Part shown: positions 10,941 to 24,300 of the stretch, piece by piece
How positions within the stretch are numbered: position 1 is the stretch's first letter
Layout: every line of letters begins with the position of its first letter
DNA from: Trebouxia sp. TZW2008
Lineage: Eukaryota; Chlorophyta; Trebouxiophyceae; Trebouxiales; Trebouxiaceae
Assembly (NCBI GenBank): GCA_002118135.1
Contig: BDIU01000286.1
Location: 248,001 to 312,000, forward strand
Reading direction: 5' to 3'
DNA: 64,000 nt
Position numbers and translations under genes: made by a program
Notes under the pieces: model-generated
Database searches by the model: none
The model's input: only the letters and a program-made list of their open reading frames with translations
What the model was told of the DNA's origin: nothing

Positions 10941-11651
10941 ATGCAAGGAGCCATGCGAGCCTTTCGCGCGGTACGCTACAACCTTACACATCCTATGGCC
11001 ACGCAACCTGCTGCGAGGATTGGCAAAATCAGCTTTTTGAGGGGCACACCGGAGTATCAGGTGCGAGCTGACGCGTCGTCCACACATGCAAGGTGCAGTC
11101 CGTTGAAAGACAATCTTGTAGCAGCACAAGCCCTCGTGCAGGTCCCATTGAAGACCAGCCATGAGACGAGAACTGGGCCGCCTCAAGATGCACAGCATAC
11201 ACAACTTGCAGCCAGCGCTGCTAGCATCAATGGTGGCAACCCATCCAACCAAGTGTATCAAGAGACGTTTCAAGCAGACCATCCAGTCAGCACCAAGAAG
11301 ATTGACAAGATCAAAATGCTGGTATGGGCTGCCTGAGTGCGCGCATGTCACTACTGCAACCCTTTAGCTTGGCCAAACGCATGTCTAAGGTTGAATCTCT
11401 CATTATAGCTTGGGGTTTATAATCGACTTCCTTGCTTTGACATCGTCTGCCGTTTTGCAACAATGTACAGAACAACTGTCATGTCTTGCAGGACAACTTG
11501 GCAGAGTGTGAGCCCTCTGTCTTCCATACATTCGCCCAAGCAGAGTCTGCACTTATTGCGGTAAGCGCATCTGCAGACTTTCTTGTAGTGTGCCTGCCCT
11601 TTGTTTCAAATTGCTCATCTGCTCCCTCTGCAACAGCTGGAACATGGCTGA
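10941..11651 (+). CDS. Small protein of unknown function
   Basis: Three exons join in phase: 10941-11321, 11492-11560 and 11637-11651, giving 154 aa. The first exon starts with ATG and an Arg-containing N-terminus (MQGAMRAFRAVRYNLTHP), which could target an organelle. The end contains STKKIDKIKML, then DNLAECEPSVFHTFAQAESA. Splice sites are CTG|GTATGG, TTGCAG|GAC, GCG|GTAAGC and CAACAG|CTG. I do not recognise a family. The C-terminal third looks the most protein-like. A longer 3' reading frame exists in another phase of the last exon, so the terminus is uncertain. Confidence 0.45.
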
Positions 11652-12670
11652 AGACTGGCATGCCTGCAGGCTCTTCGGTATGCAGAACTGCCTTCCATAA
11701 CAGCTTTTGAAAAAGCATACATCAGCTTTGAGAGGAGCTTCCTTGTCACCACTGCCAGGAACTTACTTGACCTTAGTAGTGAGCAAGCCTGGGCATATAT
11801 TCGCTCGAATCACCCCTTGAGATTCACGCTTCATGTTGGGGAGGGGACACATACAATCTGCCAACCAGGATCAACACGCTGTACTTCTGGGCCTTGAAGG
11901 GAATATCTTGAGTCTGTTTGTGCAAGCAGCAATTTCAGTGTTGCCACATTAAATGGATTGATTACTAGCTGATAGCATAAGAAGTTCCATGTCATTGAGT
12001 AGTGAAGAATTGGCATTGTGGATTGCGTCGACTGCATATGTTGCGCATACAAGTTGATGTATACATCCACTGACATTTTGAGCTTCTTCTAGAGGTCTGA
12101 AGTCATTGTTGAAGCGGTCTCCATGCCCTTGATGTAGCTGCATTCTGTGGATTCTCCTGTGACTCCTTAGAGTTATTAGGTATCTCAGTGAGTCCCGACA
12201 TTCTTCAGCAGTGCATTGGAGACTCTGCTTTTACGCACTTTGTGTGCTCACTTGCTTCAATAGATTACAGCGTAAGTAGATACTATCTAGTAGTTGCAGC
12301 ACATGTGAAGCATGCAATGCAGCAACATACTGTAGTCACAGATCATCTGACACGAGGTGTTGACACATAGCGAGCTGCTTACGGGTGTGTGTGGAAGGTC
12401 TCAAGATTTCAGTATGAGATCGTAATTCCTGGAAGCTCAAATGGCAGACTGGTGTAGACAAATGTGAACTGTAGAGGATTGGGATTGCTTGCCGTGAACT
12501 TGGACCAGTCAGTAGTTGCACCAGTGTTCTGATTGTCTTGGGCTGCCTCTATTGACAGAGGGCTCCCATCATGACACTTGACAGCATGCGCTTTGCTGCT
12601 TCTTTTCTTGTCATTTTGTCCTGAGTTGATTGACTCTCTCAAAGTGGGCAATGACTCAAAACCGGTAACC
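11652..12670. other. Convergent intergenic region
   Basis: About 1 kb between the unknown gene and the DiT1 stop. Short open frames exist on both strands (for example minus 12409-12670, continuing past the DiT1 stop in another frame) but none has recognisable content. It probably holds 3' untranslated regions. Confidence 0.5.
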
Positions 12671-15600
12671 TCAGTACAGACCCAGCACCTTCCACCAGGC
12701 ACCCCCAACAATACCCCATATCGCCAAGTTGACAACTGCCATGAGGGCACCCATGCTGAAGATCTCCTTCAGGTTTACATAGCCAGCGCCATAGTACACT
12801 GCACCTTGCCCAGAGCCGTAGTGTGTGGTGCTGCCAAATAAATTACTGCAGTAGGCCAGACTCAATGCTGCCAGGAGTCCTGGCACACCTGCAGTGTAAG
12901 CAATGCATAAGGTAAGGCAGATGCACTCATCAATTAGCATGCAACAGCATCCTTGCTATGAGCCAAAACAATAATTGTTGCAAGTCAGCGCGACAATGCC
13001 AAACTTGTTCACCAAAAGCATCATGCACAGCACTGCCAAGCAGCTTGGGGAAAGGCACAATGAAAGGCCGTGACATGCTTTGGTCCTATGATAACATGCA
13101 ATGAACCTATGTGCAACTTGTGGTGCTGTGACAGGCAACAGGCAAATCTGCACAAAGCGTGGATCAGGTAAGACTCAGGCAATGAACATATACAAGCGGA
13201 AACAACTGTTTCCTGAATACAAGTGCTTTGCTGACAATGTGCTGATATCGAAGTGCTGCACATCAAGGGAGGCAGGTGAATGCACCGCATGTACGCTGCA
13301 GTATGGCACGGCCTGACCTTTCTATCAAAAGTATCACATGAAGTCTCACTATATTGAAATGCTACTGTACCTGCTGTGAGCATCATAGCCAGGAAGGCTG
13401 AATAGAGGGCGCCAACATGAGCTGTTTGTGACGCAAACATGTAGTGCAAGAGGAAATAGGCCACATTCAGAAGTCCAAAGACAGCTTGCCAGCCCAAATT
13501 CATTTCCACCAGCTTGCCGCCAACCACATCAGCAAAGTGCTTGATGACACCCATACTATTTAGCTGACCTGCATGCCACAATTTTTACTTTCGCATGCGC
13601 TTTTGATGTTGCTTCCATGGCTGTTTTGCAGACTCCTGTGCCAGATATGCCTTGATCAAATGTATCAATATGGTCGTTTCAGTCGCAAAAATCCACTGGC
13701 CCACATAGTCGAGGGTAGGGAGCCAAATGCAAATTATCCAGTTTGCAATCCCCTTGCACAGGCAAATGCTTGTGCGCACAAACATCAAAGCAAAGACCAC
13801 ACGTGATGATGCTGCTGCTGCCAATTGGTCAGCAGGGGCAATGCTCCACAATTGTGCTGACACAATGCAAGGTCAAAGGTCACGACGCACAAGGCGATTG
13901 TCGGCATGCTGTGTATCCTGCACGACTGCACTGGGTTTTGCATATGTGCCTATTGCATGTTGCACGGTGAGACTATACAGTATCAGCATTGCTGCCAGCA
14001 ATTGCAAGTCAAGCTGTGTGTCCTACAGCAGCTGCTCCTTCTTTTGCACACGATGCAAAGACACTCCTTGTTGTAGGGACAACACACTTGGTGACCAATC
14101 GCTGCAATTTGACTGCAGCGCTTTGAAACAAGACAACCTGGCATAAGGACAGTTGTCTTGGAGGCATCTGCAGATGTTACAGCAAGGAATAACTGTACCT
14201 GACATGCCAACTAAAACTGCAAACCAGAAGAGGGTATCCCAGGCTGGAGGGTACTGTAAGCAGTCCTTCCAGTTCAGGACTCCAGTCAGCAACAGCACAG
14301 ACAGACCTGGACAGCACACACAGGATTGTTGATGTTTGCTGCGTACATTGATTGTCAAGAGTTGATGGTCTGTGGCAAGGAAGCATGTAGAATGCAAGCA
14401 GCAGAGACAGGCAGCACTTCCTTCAGAGCTGTGCGGTTTGCTCTGCAATAGGTCCTCTGATGCAGTTAACATGAATGAGGCTTGCTTCGTGTAAGCAGCA
14501 ACTTTGCCTGTTGCCTGTTGGCGCACCAGGCGGCAGCAGCAGCAGAAAGCATTTATGCTGGAAGGAAACAATATAGCAGTGGGTTTGTACGGCCTTGAGT
14601 CAGCAAATGCAAGCGGCATGCACATTTCAGAATGCTGATTTTGGCTCATACAGCTTGTGCATACACAGTATAGTTGATGGAAAAACACACCAAGGATTGC
14701 AGCAACAACAGAGCAGACGCCAATGCAAGTGTGCTAATTCTGCCTTGCATGGGGTCTGCATCAAGCAGACATGCAGATGGCTCACCAAGCATAGCAGCAA
14801 CAACAGAGCTGACACCAATGAGCGTCAACAGTGACCCACAGCACAACAACACAGGGCATAGTGGCAAGCATGATGTTCTCATCCTTGAAATTGACATGGC
14901 AAACACATTGGCAGCACAATTTGCAACAAGAGAAGCACTCAAGCATTGGCCATATCTTCTCACGCCTCTCATGATTACTCACACAGCTTGAACACAGGCA
15001 GTTTGCTCACCAAGCATTGCAGCAACAACGGAGCTGACGCCAATGGCATCGCCAGTGACCCACAGCACAACAGCAAAGCCCATGGTGCCAAGCATGATTT
15101 TCTCATCTCTGCTCATAGGTCCCATCTTCTGCAGCCTTTCTGATGCCTGTTTCGGAGCCTCAGGAGTGTCCTTGATCTCAGGTGGCGTCAACTGCGCATC
15201 AATGCATGTCCACTTTACAGGAGACAATGTTGGCTGAGATTGCAGGGCATGCAAGTAGTTGCTGAGCAGGGAGTGCTTCTCACCTCTAGGAGCGTCAACT
15301 GCACATAAATGCACTTTCATGTTGGAGCAGGCAGTGCTGATTCAGTTGCAGGGCATGCAGGTCAATGCTGGAACAGTCCAGAGGTTATACATACAGCACT
15401 TCTGCAGGCAACAAAGCTGTGATTTGGGCCAAAACAGACAAAACAAGAGCTGCAAACCATGTATTTGCAGGAATGCATGTTTGAGCACAAGCCAGACCAG
15501 AGCGGCAAGAGCAGACACAAAAATTGATGACAAGAGCTATTGGCTGGTACAGGAGAGTTGCTTGCATTAATTTAGGGTAGCACAGGACCAATATGGTCGG

Positions 15601-17696
15601 AGACAATTGATTGCTCTGGTACATGCCTAGCTGGGCCTGCAGAGCCTGTTCAGCACGCGTTTGGAATGATCAAACGACTGAACATCTGGATACCCAGCAG
15701 AGTTCATGCAAACACACAACAACATTGCTACCCTTTCAGCATGTCCAGATGTTACAGGGAAGAGATCTTGATAGCACAATACAATGGGCATTCAGCATGC
15801 TGCTGCTGCATGCAGCAGCTTTGACTTACCTTGGAGATCAAGAAGGGCGTCACTAACAGCCCTACAAGGGCAGGGGCAATTGCAGCTTTGACCCATGTGA
15901 CCCATGGGGAGGCAATAACTACGCCCATCTCTGTCGCTAACTTCAGACACAACAGGTTCTGTGCTGCTGCTGTGAGGAACAGGGCTGAGGAGTGCACTGA
16001 ACCCTGGAACTGTGCTTGCACCAAGAACTTGCCTAGCTTGCCTGCCGAGTCTGTGCCTGCACCATGCCACACCATTCTGAGATACAAGGCTCATGATGTG
16101 CATGAAGATGCCCTGAGTCCTAGTTGCGATGGAGGGCATTGCCGGCGCAATCAGGGCTTCAGCAAAACCCAACCACATGCCAGACCTAGCGTCATGATAG
16201 CAAGAATATTGCTGTGTTGAATGTCCTGTTCAGAGAGGCTGTACCTGGCAAACTGCCGGCATTCTGTGACAAGGAGCTCATGATGGGCATAAAGATGCCC
16301 CCAGCCCTAGCCGTGGTGGAGGGCATGGCTGGTGCAATCAGGGCTTCAGCAAATGCCAATCCATACGCCAGACCCAATGTGCTCTTGCCAAAGGCCTTGA
16401 CAAATAGCGTGGCCACTCTTTCACCCAGCCCAGTCTTCTCAAATCCCTGCCAACAAACAGCAGCCATTTGTGAATGTGAGACCCTTGAGACAAAGAGTTA
16501 CGCCCTGATGCCTGGGCTGCGAACAAGCAATGCTGCCATGAAGTACTTCTGTTGCATGCAGATATGCATGTTTGCTGCATGCTTGGAGCGAACATGCACA
16601 TGGTGCATGCTTGCTGAACCATGTTGTGCCTTGAGCTACAGCCTCTTTGAGGTCCATCTTGTACATGTTTCCTGAGGGAGACAATTCTCTATGCAAGATC
16701 TGTGTCTGACCTTGGCAAAGAAGAAGGACACAACAATCAGCCAGATGACGTCGTTGGTGAAGGCCGTGAAGGCTTGGCTAAAGGTGAGGGTCTTAGTAAA
16801 GACAGCTGTTGTGACTGACAGAAACGCCCATGCTCCCACTGGCAAAGGCTCAAGCACCAGGCCTGCATACCATTGTTGTGCAGTCAAGGTGACAAGAATG
16901 AAAATAATCACAATAAGGGTAACGTTGTGTGGTGAACAAGATCGCTGTGGCAGTGTGAGTGGGCATCAATTGTGCAATGAAGGCCCAGGGTCATGTTCTT
17001 GCATCAAGCCTGAAATCAGTGGATTACTCGTGTGCAGGTGAAACATACATTTCTGTCAGCCAAAGAACTGGCAAGACGTCAATCACCACTGCGGATGCTT
17101 CATTGCAGCTGCCGTGAACTGAGTCATATTTGCAGGTTTGCTGACATCTCCCATAAGAGAGTGAAAACTTTTGTTCAAGGATGTGTGAGCATTAAAGGCA
17201 AGAATGATTTGAAACCTAGCAGGGCATTTTCCTACCTGTAATTGTTGAGACAAAGATAGACAGCAAAGTCCATGCTTGGACAGTGATGCCGTCAGGAATT
17301 GGCACAACAAACCTCAACAGAACTCCAACAGCCACAGAAAGAAAGAATGGGACAGGCTTGGCACCCTGCAACATCAAAAGTTAAATAACATGTGGCTATA
17401 ACACCATGGGGAGCATGTGCATAAGCAGTCAATGATGCGTACTGGCCAGCTTGAGTGCTGTGGTTGCTGCGGTGAGGCCTGAACACCAAACTTTGCTCCA
17501 CTGCTTGCTGCAGCCTGCAAGCAAGGCCATGTTCATCGTCGCCTGTGTGCACCTGGGGGGGCTTGCCAAGAGGGGCACTGCAGCTTACCTGTGGCTTGAG
17601 TGACTGCTTAGAACGACACGGCCTGGACTGTAGATTTGGCAGTGAGCATAGACCTTTGAAATTTTTGCCTGCCAGACATGGCTGACACCTGCGCAT
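12671..17696 (-). CDS. DiT1: Chloroplast 2-oxoglutarate/malate translocator (DASS family)
   Basis: Nine exons join in phase on the minus strand: 17696-17589, 17365-17236, 16862-16711, 16446-16245, 16056-15830, 15191-15011, 14306-14199, 13568-13371, 12888-12671 (507 aa, the usual size). The first 36 residues are rich in Arg, Lys, Ser and Cys with no acidic residue, consistent with a plastid transit peptide; an in-frame stop lies just upstream. The body matches plant DiT1 throughout: VPIPDGITVQAW, FTNDVIWLIVVSFFFAKGF, APAMPSTTARAGGIFMPI, PPEIKDTPEAP, LLLTGVLNWKDCL, and the end HYGSGQGAVYYGAGYVNL then WWKVLGLY. Members exchange stromal malate for cytosolic 2-oxoglutarate across the inner envelope, feeding ammonia assimilation and photorespiration. 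Introns hold extra copies of exons 4 and 6. Confidence 0.95.
14646..15010 (-). repeat. Two decayed copies of DiT1 exon 6 end
   Basis: The exon 6 end (plus-strand view CACCAAGCATTGCAGCAACA then GAGCTGACGCCAATG, in frame at about 15010-15048) recurs at about 14780-14822 and 14687-14727. The middle copy also keeps the upstream part (minus frame DENIMLATMPCVVVLWVT). Unit spacing is about 95-225 bp. Confidence 0.85.
15586..15672 (+). repeat. Dispersed short repeat, copy A
   Basis: Shares the core GTACATGCCTAGCTGGGCCT then GCAGAGCCTGTTCAGC, and a left part GACAATTGATTGCTCTG, with copies near 21890, 32520, 51950 and 62210. It lies in a DiT1 intron. Confidence 0.8.
16060..16200 (-). repeat. Decayed copy of DiT1 exon 4 3' half
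   Basis: The minus strand reads WLGFAEALIAPAMPSIATRT then GIFMHIM, a copy of the exon 4 stretch GLAFAEALIAPAMPSTTARA then GIFMPIM. It overlaps the intron between exons 4 and 5 and runs up to the exon 5 acceptor, with changed residues and no matching donor. Confidence 0.85.
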
Positions 17697-18385
17697 CGAT
17701 CGGCATCAGGTTTAGAAACGTCGGATGAACGAGCAAACACGAGACCACTCGCAGCCACACCTGCTGAAAAAGGATGCTGCTGTTGCAACACGAGTTCTCG
17801 AAGGCGTAAATTTCGCGGGGCCTGCTGCGGATCGACAAGGGCGAGTCAACGGAGCACTGAAACCAGGCAGCAGTGCCGACTGCATCCGCCTGGGTTTGCA
17901 GGACCTTTTCGCCTATATCGCCACACTGCAAGCTGACGAGCCAAAAATCGCAAAGAAGAAGTGAAAAATGTCCCACGCAACGTAGTCGAAGCGTTGCGCT
18001 GCTTTTTCCGGCAACAAGTTGATCTTGAACTGCCGCACTCATGTGGTCGTTCGTGTTATGAGTAATGTCATCAGGTTTAGCTTTCATCGAGTGAATTCTC
18101 AATTTCGTGGATGACTTGAGCACGATGTCTGCAGAGGCATGGCCAGACATTGCCAGGCGTCGCGTCGGGCATATGCCCTTGCACCCGCAGCTGTCTGGAC
18201 CTATGTGTTATATTTGCAGGTTGATCGAGGTCAGCTGATCAAGCTGAAACCCAAGCAAACAAAAGGCCCTTTCGTTTAACCGCTGTGGTGATTACGCTGG
18301 CAGACTGACCTGGATTCGGCGTATCTATCATTTCTGTGTGTTCAAAAGCCGCTGCAAAGGGCAAGGCTGCATCGTTTACACGTAA
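17697..18385. promoter_or_regulatory. Divergent intergenic region (DiT1 / K+ channel)
   Basis: About 690 bp with both start codons facing outward; likely a shared promoter region. A plus-strand ATG frame of 79 codons (17725-17964) is open and ends in KIAKKK. I cannot tell whether it is a short gene, an upstream frame or chance. Confidence 0.5.
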
Positions 18386-21300
18386 ATGCTCAAGGTCAAG
18401 GTGGTTCCAGATGGCAACTATTCCTCGCTGAGTCCTAGAGGCCCGGTATCTTTCAGCACAACCCTCAGGTATGCTTGCATACACCTTTGCGGTTCAATGC
18501 ATGCCAACATGGCACTCACAGCATGAAGCTGGCATGCAGAGCTGAGCAACTCCTGAAGCAGCTGACAAGACAGACCCCAATCACTATTGATGGCCTTCCA
18601 GCATTTGTGCCAGTTAGCCGCTGGGTCATTGACCCTCATGAGCACTGGGTGAGATCTTTCAGTAGTCACTTTGATCAATCAAGCTCATTACATGCTGTGC
18701 TTCAGTTGAGCGTCTGTGCCTCATTGTATTCGTGTTTAACTTTGTTTGTCAACCCCCCTATTCAGTCCTGAGGACAGTACTTGTGATTGATTGATTGGTT
18801 GATTGATTGATCAATTACTTGTTTGATTGAGTGAAGTCAGTGGTATCTTTCAGCAAAGTCAGATGATCAGCAATGTGATGCAGCCCAGTAACAGATTTGC
18901 TTGATCTGCAGGTCCGCTACTGGGACGTCATCATTTTGCTATTGCTAGTTTTCACAGCAACTGTCACACCTTTTGAAGTGGCTTACTTAGACCCACATCT
19001 GGATGGTGAGCAGATACTACATGCTGGACAGTGGAACTTGTCGTGCTGCATTGGGTTTTGCACTAGGGAGAGCACTAGGAAGAGCAGCTTATGGCTAGCC
19101 AAACACATTTGACCCTTGCTGTCGTGCATCTTATCGATCAGCAAAGGCTGCTATTGCACCTGAAGCATGTTGCAGCGCATTCCTGCTGTTGCCTGCAGCC
19201 AAACATGTCAAGTGTTTAGGCAAAGACAATAGGTCAAACCCGCAGATGCAATTCATAACATGCCTGTTGTACACAGTGCTTCTTGGCAGACTTTTTTGTG
19301 AATGCTGTGAATTGCATGGGACCTGCCAATGATTCACCACATGCGTGTAGGATGCAGTGCTCCTTCTTTATCAATCAATCGCTTTGTGGATGTTCGAGTT
19401 TGCATCAAGGCCCCAGATGATTCACAAGATGCCTGATGTCTGCAGCGCTGTTCTTGATAAATCTCTCTGTGAATGTTTTGAATTGCATCAGAACTACACT
19501 GCTGCAATGGTTCATCAGCATTCAACGATTCACGAGGTGCTTGCGCTATGCAGTGCTCTTCTTCATAAACCGCTTTGTGGATGCTTGCTTCCTGGCAGAC
19601 ATGTTCATCCAAGCCCTGCTAGGGTTCCTGGACAGGAAGAGGAGTAGATGGGAAACAAGACCCTCTGCAACCATCAAGCGCTACTGCAGGAGATGGCTGG
19701 TCATTGACACACTGTCTGTGATGCCTTATGATGCCATTGTGATTTTGGCGCCAAACCACGTCAAGCTCAAGGTGTAGACTGCCAGTAGCCTTTGAGTGCA
19801 CTCATCAAGGTCAGCAGTGCCCATGCTGTAACTCAAGCCATACATTGCCCGCCATGACGTTCCAGCCACCCAGTTCTACAGAGTGATGGGTTGCTGCAAT
19901 GGAACAGATGTACTGTGTTCTTGCAGGATCTGCCGTAGTCACCCTATACACTTGCATATCCAGTCTTTGCTCCCAAACAATAACAGTGGTGCTTGCCTGC
20001 AGCTGCTGCGCCTGTTGCGTGTTTTAAGGCTGGCGCCTGCGGTCCAGAAGTAATTGTCTGCAGCCACAGCCATTTGCCTGCAGCTGCTGTGCCTGCTGAG
20101 GTTACTAATCCTTTTCTTTGCATTCCAAGGAAGACTGTTTGCCTGCAGCTGTTGCGCCTGCTGAGGTTGCTAAGGCTGGTGCGACTGGCGCGCATGATCC
20201 GGCTAGCCCGCATCTTCCGTCGATGGGAGTCTCACATTGGCATCAGCTACTCCCACCTCAAGCTGATTCGCTTCTCAGTGGCGGTGTTAGTGTGTGCTCA
20301 CTGGCTGGCTTGTGGCTTCTACCTGGTTGTGGTACTCGAAGACTCCCCAGTAAGCGTCTTCTTTTGCTTGTATACACAGTTACAATGTCTGAGAGGACTT
20401 GCGTCAGCAGATATTCACAGGCACAGATACTGAGATTGCAGCTTGCAAGTTATGGTGGTGCTGGTGTGTGGTGAGTGTGGCGAAGAAGACTCCCTGGTAA
20501 GCGTCTTCTTCTAATTCTATCCGTTGTACACATAGAGGCAGGCTCTGCAAAGAGTAGCCTGTGAGCATCTGCTGATGCACACATACAGATGCATTGGTGT
20601 CAAGCTGATTTGCTTCTCTGTGGCGGTGCTGGTGTGTGCCGACTGGCTGGCTTGCGGGTTCTACTTGGTTGTGGTGCTGGTGCTGGAGGACTCGCCTGTA
20701 AGCACCTGTTGCTGTGTATACACACATGGACAGACACTGCGGCTTGACATGCGCTGCAGTACATGTGAGCTGCACCTGCAACACAACTTGCATGGCGTCC
20801 GTGCGTAGCTTGCATTTGTGCAGCATGTTGCTCTGATCACATCTCAGGCATCATGCCCAAACAAGGCTCCCAGCAAGCAGATGCTTTTGGTCGTACCACA
20901 CAAAATGATGTTAGCTTGCAGCACTTGTGTGACATGCTATTTCTGTGGTCTTGTAGTAAAGCTGGCCACGGCTGAAGTAGCAGAGGAACCTTTATATCAA
21001 GCCTATGATTCCAGCAGATCACAACTAACTTCTCCTTGAAACAACTCCTCTGCTCACCAAGGAAATGTCCTCATATTGTACTGTCCTTGAATAGAGATGC
21101 TACTGCACTCAGGATACAGTGATTGCTTTGTCTCTACATCGAGAATATCCTTACACAGAGTGTCTTCATGACAGAAACTTACTGTATCAGGCTGTGTAAC
21201 ACTCTGACTATTGTGCAGGTCAATTGGGTCAGTGCCTACAGCTCAAATGATGAAGGCAACAGCGACATGAACAATCCCTTTGACAACTACATCATCTCAG

Positions 21301-24300
21301 TGTATTGGTCCGTTATGACCATGTCAACCATAGGTTACGGCGATGTTACGCCCAAGACCAGATGCGAACGCGTATACGAGATCTTTGGTATGATACTGGG
21401 AGCTTCAGTGTATGCTTACATGGTTGGAGCAATCTGTAGCATTGTGGCGTCATTGAATGCTGAGTCAGCGGAGTTCAATCATCAAATGGACAGGTAAAGT
21501 TGCTTCAAGACCAGTGCATCTGTGCTCTCTCTGTGCTTCTGCATGCATTTCCTACACCACATGCTGCTACAGACCATTAGCATGTCATCAATACATACCA
21601 TCTTGTTGCACGATGACAAGTGCCTTGATTGTTGCATGCACACAATGAGCGGTCTGCTAGTACCAAATGCCAAGCAGTTCAGCACTCAACTGTCAAGCTT
21701 TATGTGCATTTCAAGCCAAGGCTCTGATCATTATCTCTGCATCCTTCCTCTGTGTGTTCAGCTGCTTTCAATGTCATTATGCATTGATGATACAAGTGCT
21801 GAATCTCATCACTTTGAGTCTGGCCTGCATATTCAGGTTTGGCAGCATCCCATGTGATTGTGACAAGGAGTTCATGCACAAAAGTACCTAATTGGTTGGA
21901 CACAATTCATTGCCCCAGTACGTACCTAGCTGGACATGCTGAGCCTGTCTAGCTCCCGTTTAGAATGAATGAGAATGAATGCACAAAAGTACCAGGATGT
22001 GCTTTGTGTTGCAGTCTGAATGCCTTCATGTCAGAGAAGCAGCTGCCTCAAGCCTTAAGAGCCCGGCTGAGGGAGTTCTTCCGCTACCGACGCTCAGCTC
22101 GCTCTCTGCATGACTGCCCCACCCTGCTTCAGGTGACCTTCCAAAACCACTGTAACAGAAGAATCAGGAAACAACCAAGACAATGGGGCAAGAAGCAAAA
22201 ATCAGCACCAAAGTGGACGATACGGTTGCATGTGTATCTCAGAAAGAAATCCCCCTGTGGCTTGTGCTGATACAGGCATCCGTGCTTCTGCTGCTGCTGC
22301 TGCTGCTGCTGAGCATGCTCTTTGCACAACTGCCTCACCCTGCTTCATGTAACCCTCAGCCCATGAAACCTTGCAGCGGTCACCAGATGGACAGTGAGCG
22401 AGCCATGCGTCGATGCTTTATGATGAAATTGACAATGCAACAACATTTGTAGCCCTGACATGGCGCCCTCTGAAACTGCTGAAGCACTCGGCAGACATGC
22501 GTCCATGCTCCTGATGCAACTGATCTGTTTATTGCTTGCTAGCTTGATCAATCATTTGAGTAAGTGAGAGAGTGTTTGAGAGAATGAGCGAGCGAGCGAG
22601 CGAGCGTTTGAATGAATGAATGAATGAATGAATGGATGGATGAACGATTGATTGCATGCATGCATACATCGTTAACTCAGTCAAGTGACTGCTGGATTGT
22701 AGGCCCTGAGGGCTCAGGTGGCCTCTCTCAGATTGATCGGTTGATTGACTACCGACGCACTGAGTGACCAATTGGCTGACTGAATGACTGATTCATGCAC
22801 TTGCTTCATTTGTTGATTGATTGATTGAATGATTGCTTGGTTGATTGATTGATTATTGACTGATTGATTGATGGGTTGTAGGCAATGAGCCCTGCGCTGA
22901 GAGCCCAAGTAGCCTCCCACACCCAGGCCAAATGGGTCAACACCGTCCCCTTCTTCCGGTAAGTTGAGTCCCTACCATCATTGTCATTACACGCTGAATG
23001 TACCTCCACATCAGCATACCTGCACAGTGTCTGTCAGCTGGCAGCGCTGAGCGTCTTTGCCTGTAGAGGTCAAACACTTTGCCCGATTGATCCTTGCCAT
23101 CGTTCGGTCTTGTGGTGAAACCATGCTGCTCAAGACTATGACCTGAAGCTTTGTCATGGAAAGGACAGGTTGCAATGGTCGGCTAGCACATGTTGCATAT
23201 TTGCACGCACAGTGCATCAGTAGCCTCGGGCAAATGTGGTTGACCATGAATGGACCAGCTTGACAAGGCAGGACAAAGTCTGCTGAGCTGGCATGCTTGG
23301 GTGGTTGTGCAGGCCGTTGCCCAAATATCTGAAGACCGAGATAGCTCTGGCGCTCAAGACTGAGGCTTATGCACCCAATGAGGTAACAGCATCATGATAT
23401 GCATATGACTTGTTACTGTAGCACAGTCCGCCAAGGCGGCCAGCTTGCACTGAAAGTCAACAGAATGCCCAGTCTGTAAGATCGATCAAGTCTGCAGCGC
23501 ATGCTTTTCAAGTCTGCCATGCAGATGATAACGTGGCTGCATGTGCACAACGTGCTGCAGCACATGCATCAGCAGTTATCAGGCTTTGTTGCTGGTCTTA
23601 CATAGCTGTGCACAGCGTACATGTACAGTGACTTCTCTTTGTAACGACTGCTTTGGTTACCAGGAAAATTGTCCTTACATTGAATTGTTCTTACACAGAG
23701 GTACCACTGCAGTCGGAGTGCAGTGATTGCTTCCCAACTGCATTGTCCTTACGTTGGGAATGACCTTACGCTGAGTGTCCTTCAACGACAAGTTACTGTA
23801 CAGATGTTTGTAAGACTTCAAGCCCAACATCACCAAACTGTTTGAATTAATGTTTGATCTTGATTTGAGGGGTGTGGCTATCTGCAGCCAGTGATGCGGG
23901 AGGGCGACAAGTGCAGTCGGCTGTTCATCATTGATCAGGGCCTGCTATCCAGCAAGGGGCGCCTGTTGGGCTGTGGTGCCATTGTGGGAGAGCAGCATTT
24001 CCTTTTGAACAGGAATCGTTGGAGCCACTCTGCCAACACAGTCACCTACACACGCCTGCTGTCACTGGACAAGGACACATTTGATGAGTAAGCCATGGTC
24101 CTGTCCAGAGCATGTGGCCTGATGCAAGGTTGTGCTGCATTCAGCTGCCCTGTGGCGTCATATTGTAGGATGCCTGAACAGAAACCGCTGGAGTCACTCT
24201 GCCAACACTGTCACCTACTCATGCCTGCTGTCCCTAGACAGAGACACCTTTGACGAGTAAGCCTTGCTTTTACTCAACGTACAAGATTGTGATGCCTACT

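Noticed and set aside
13585..13863. Minus-strand frame between DiT1 exons 7 and 8
   Set aside because: It does not align with the DiT family, and exons 7 and 8 join in phase without it; treated as intron.
17608..18150. Minus-strand 180-codon frame upstream of DiT1
   Set aside because: It ends in a stop before the donor and is out of phase with DiT1 exon 2; the frame starting at 17696 gives a basic transit-like peptide and matching phase.
22555..22870. Possible transposon in the channel intron
   Set aside because: It is a cluster of tetranucleotide microsatellites with no terminal repeats or coding sequence.
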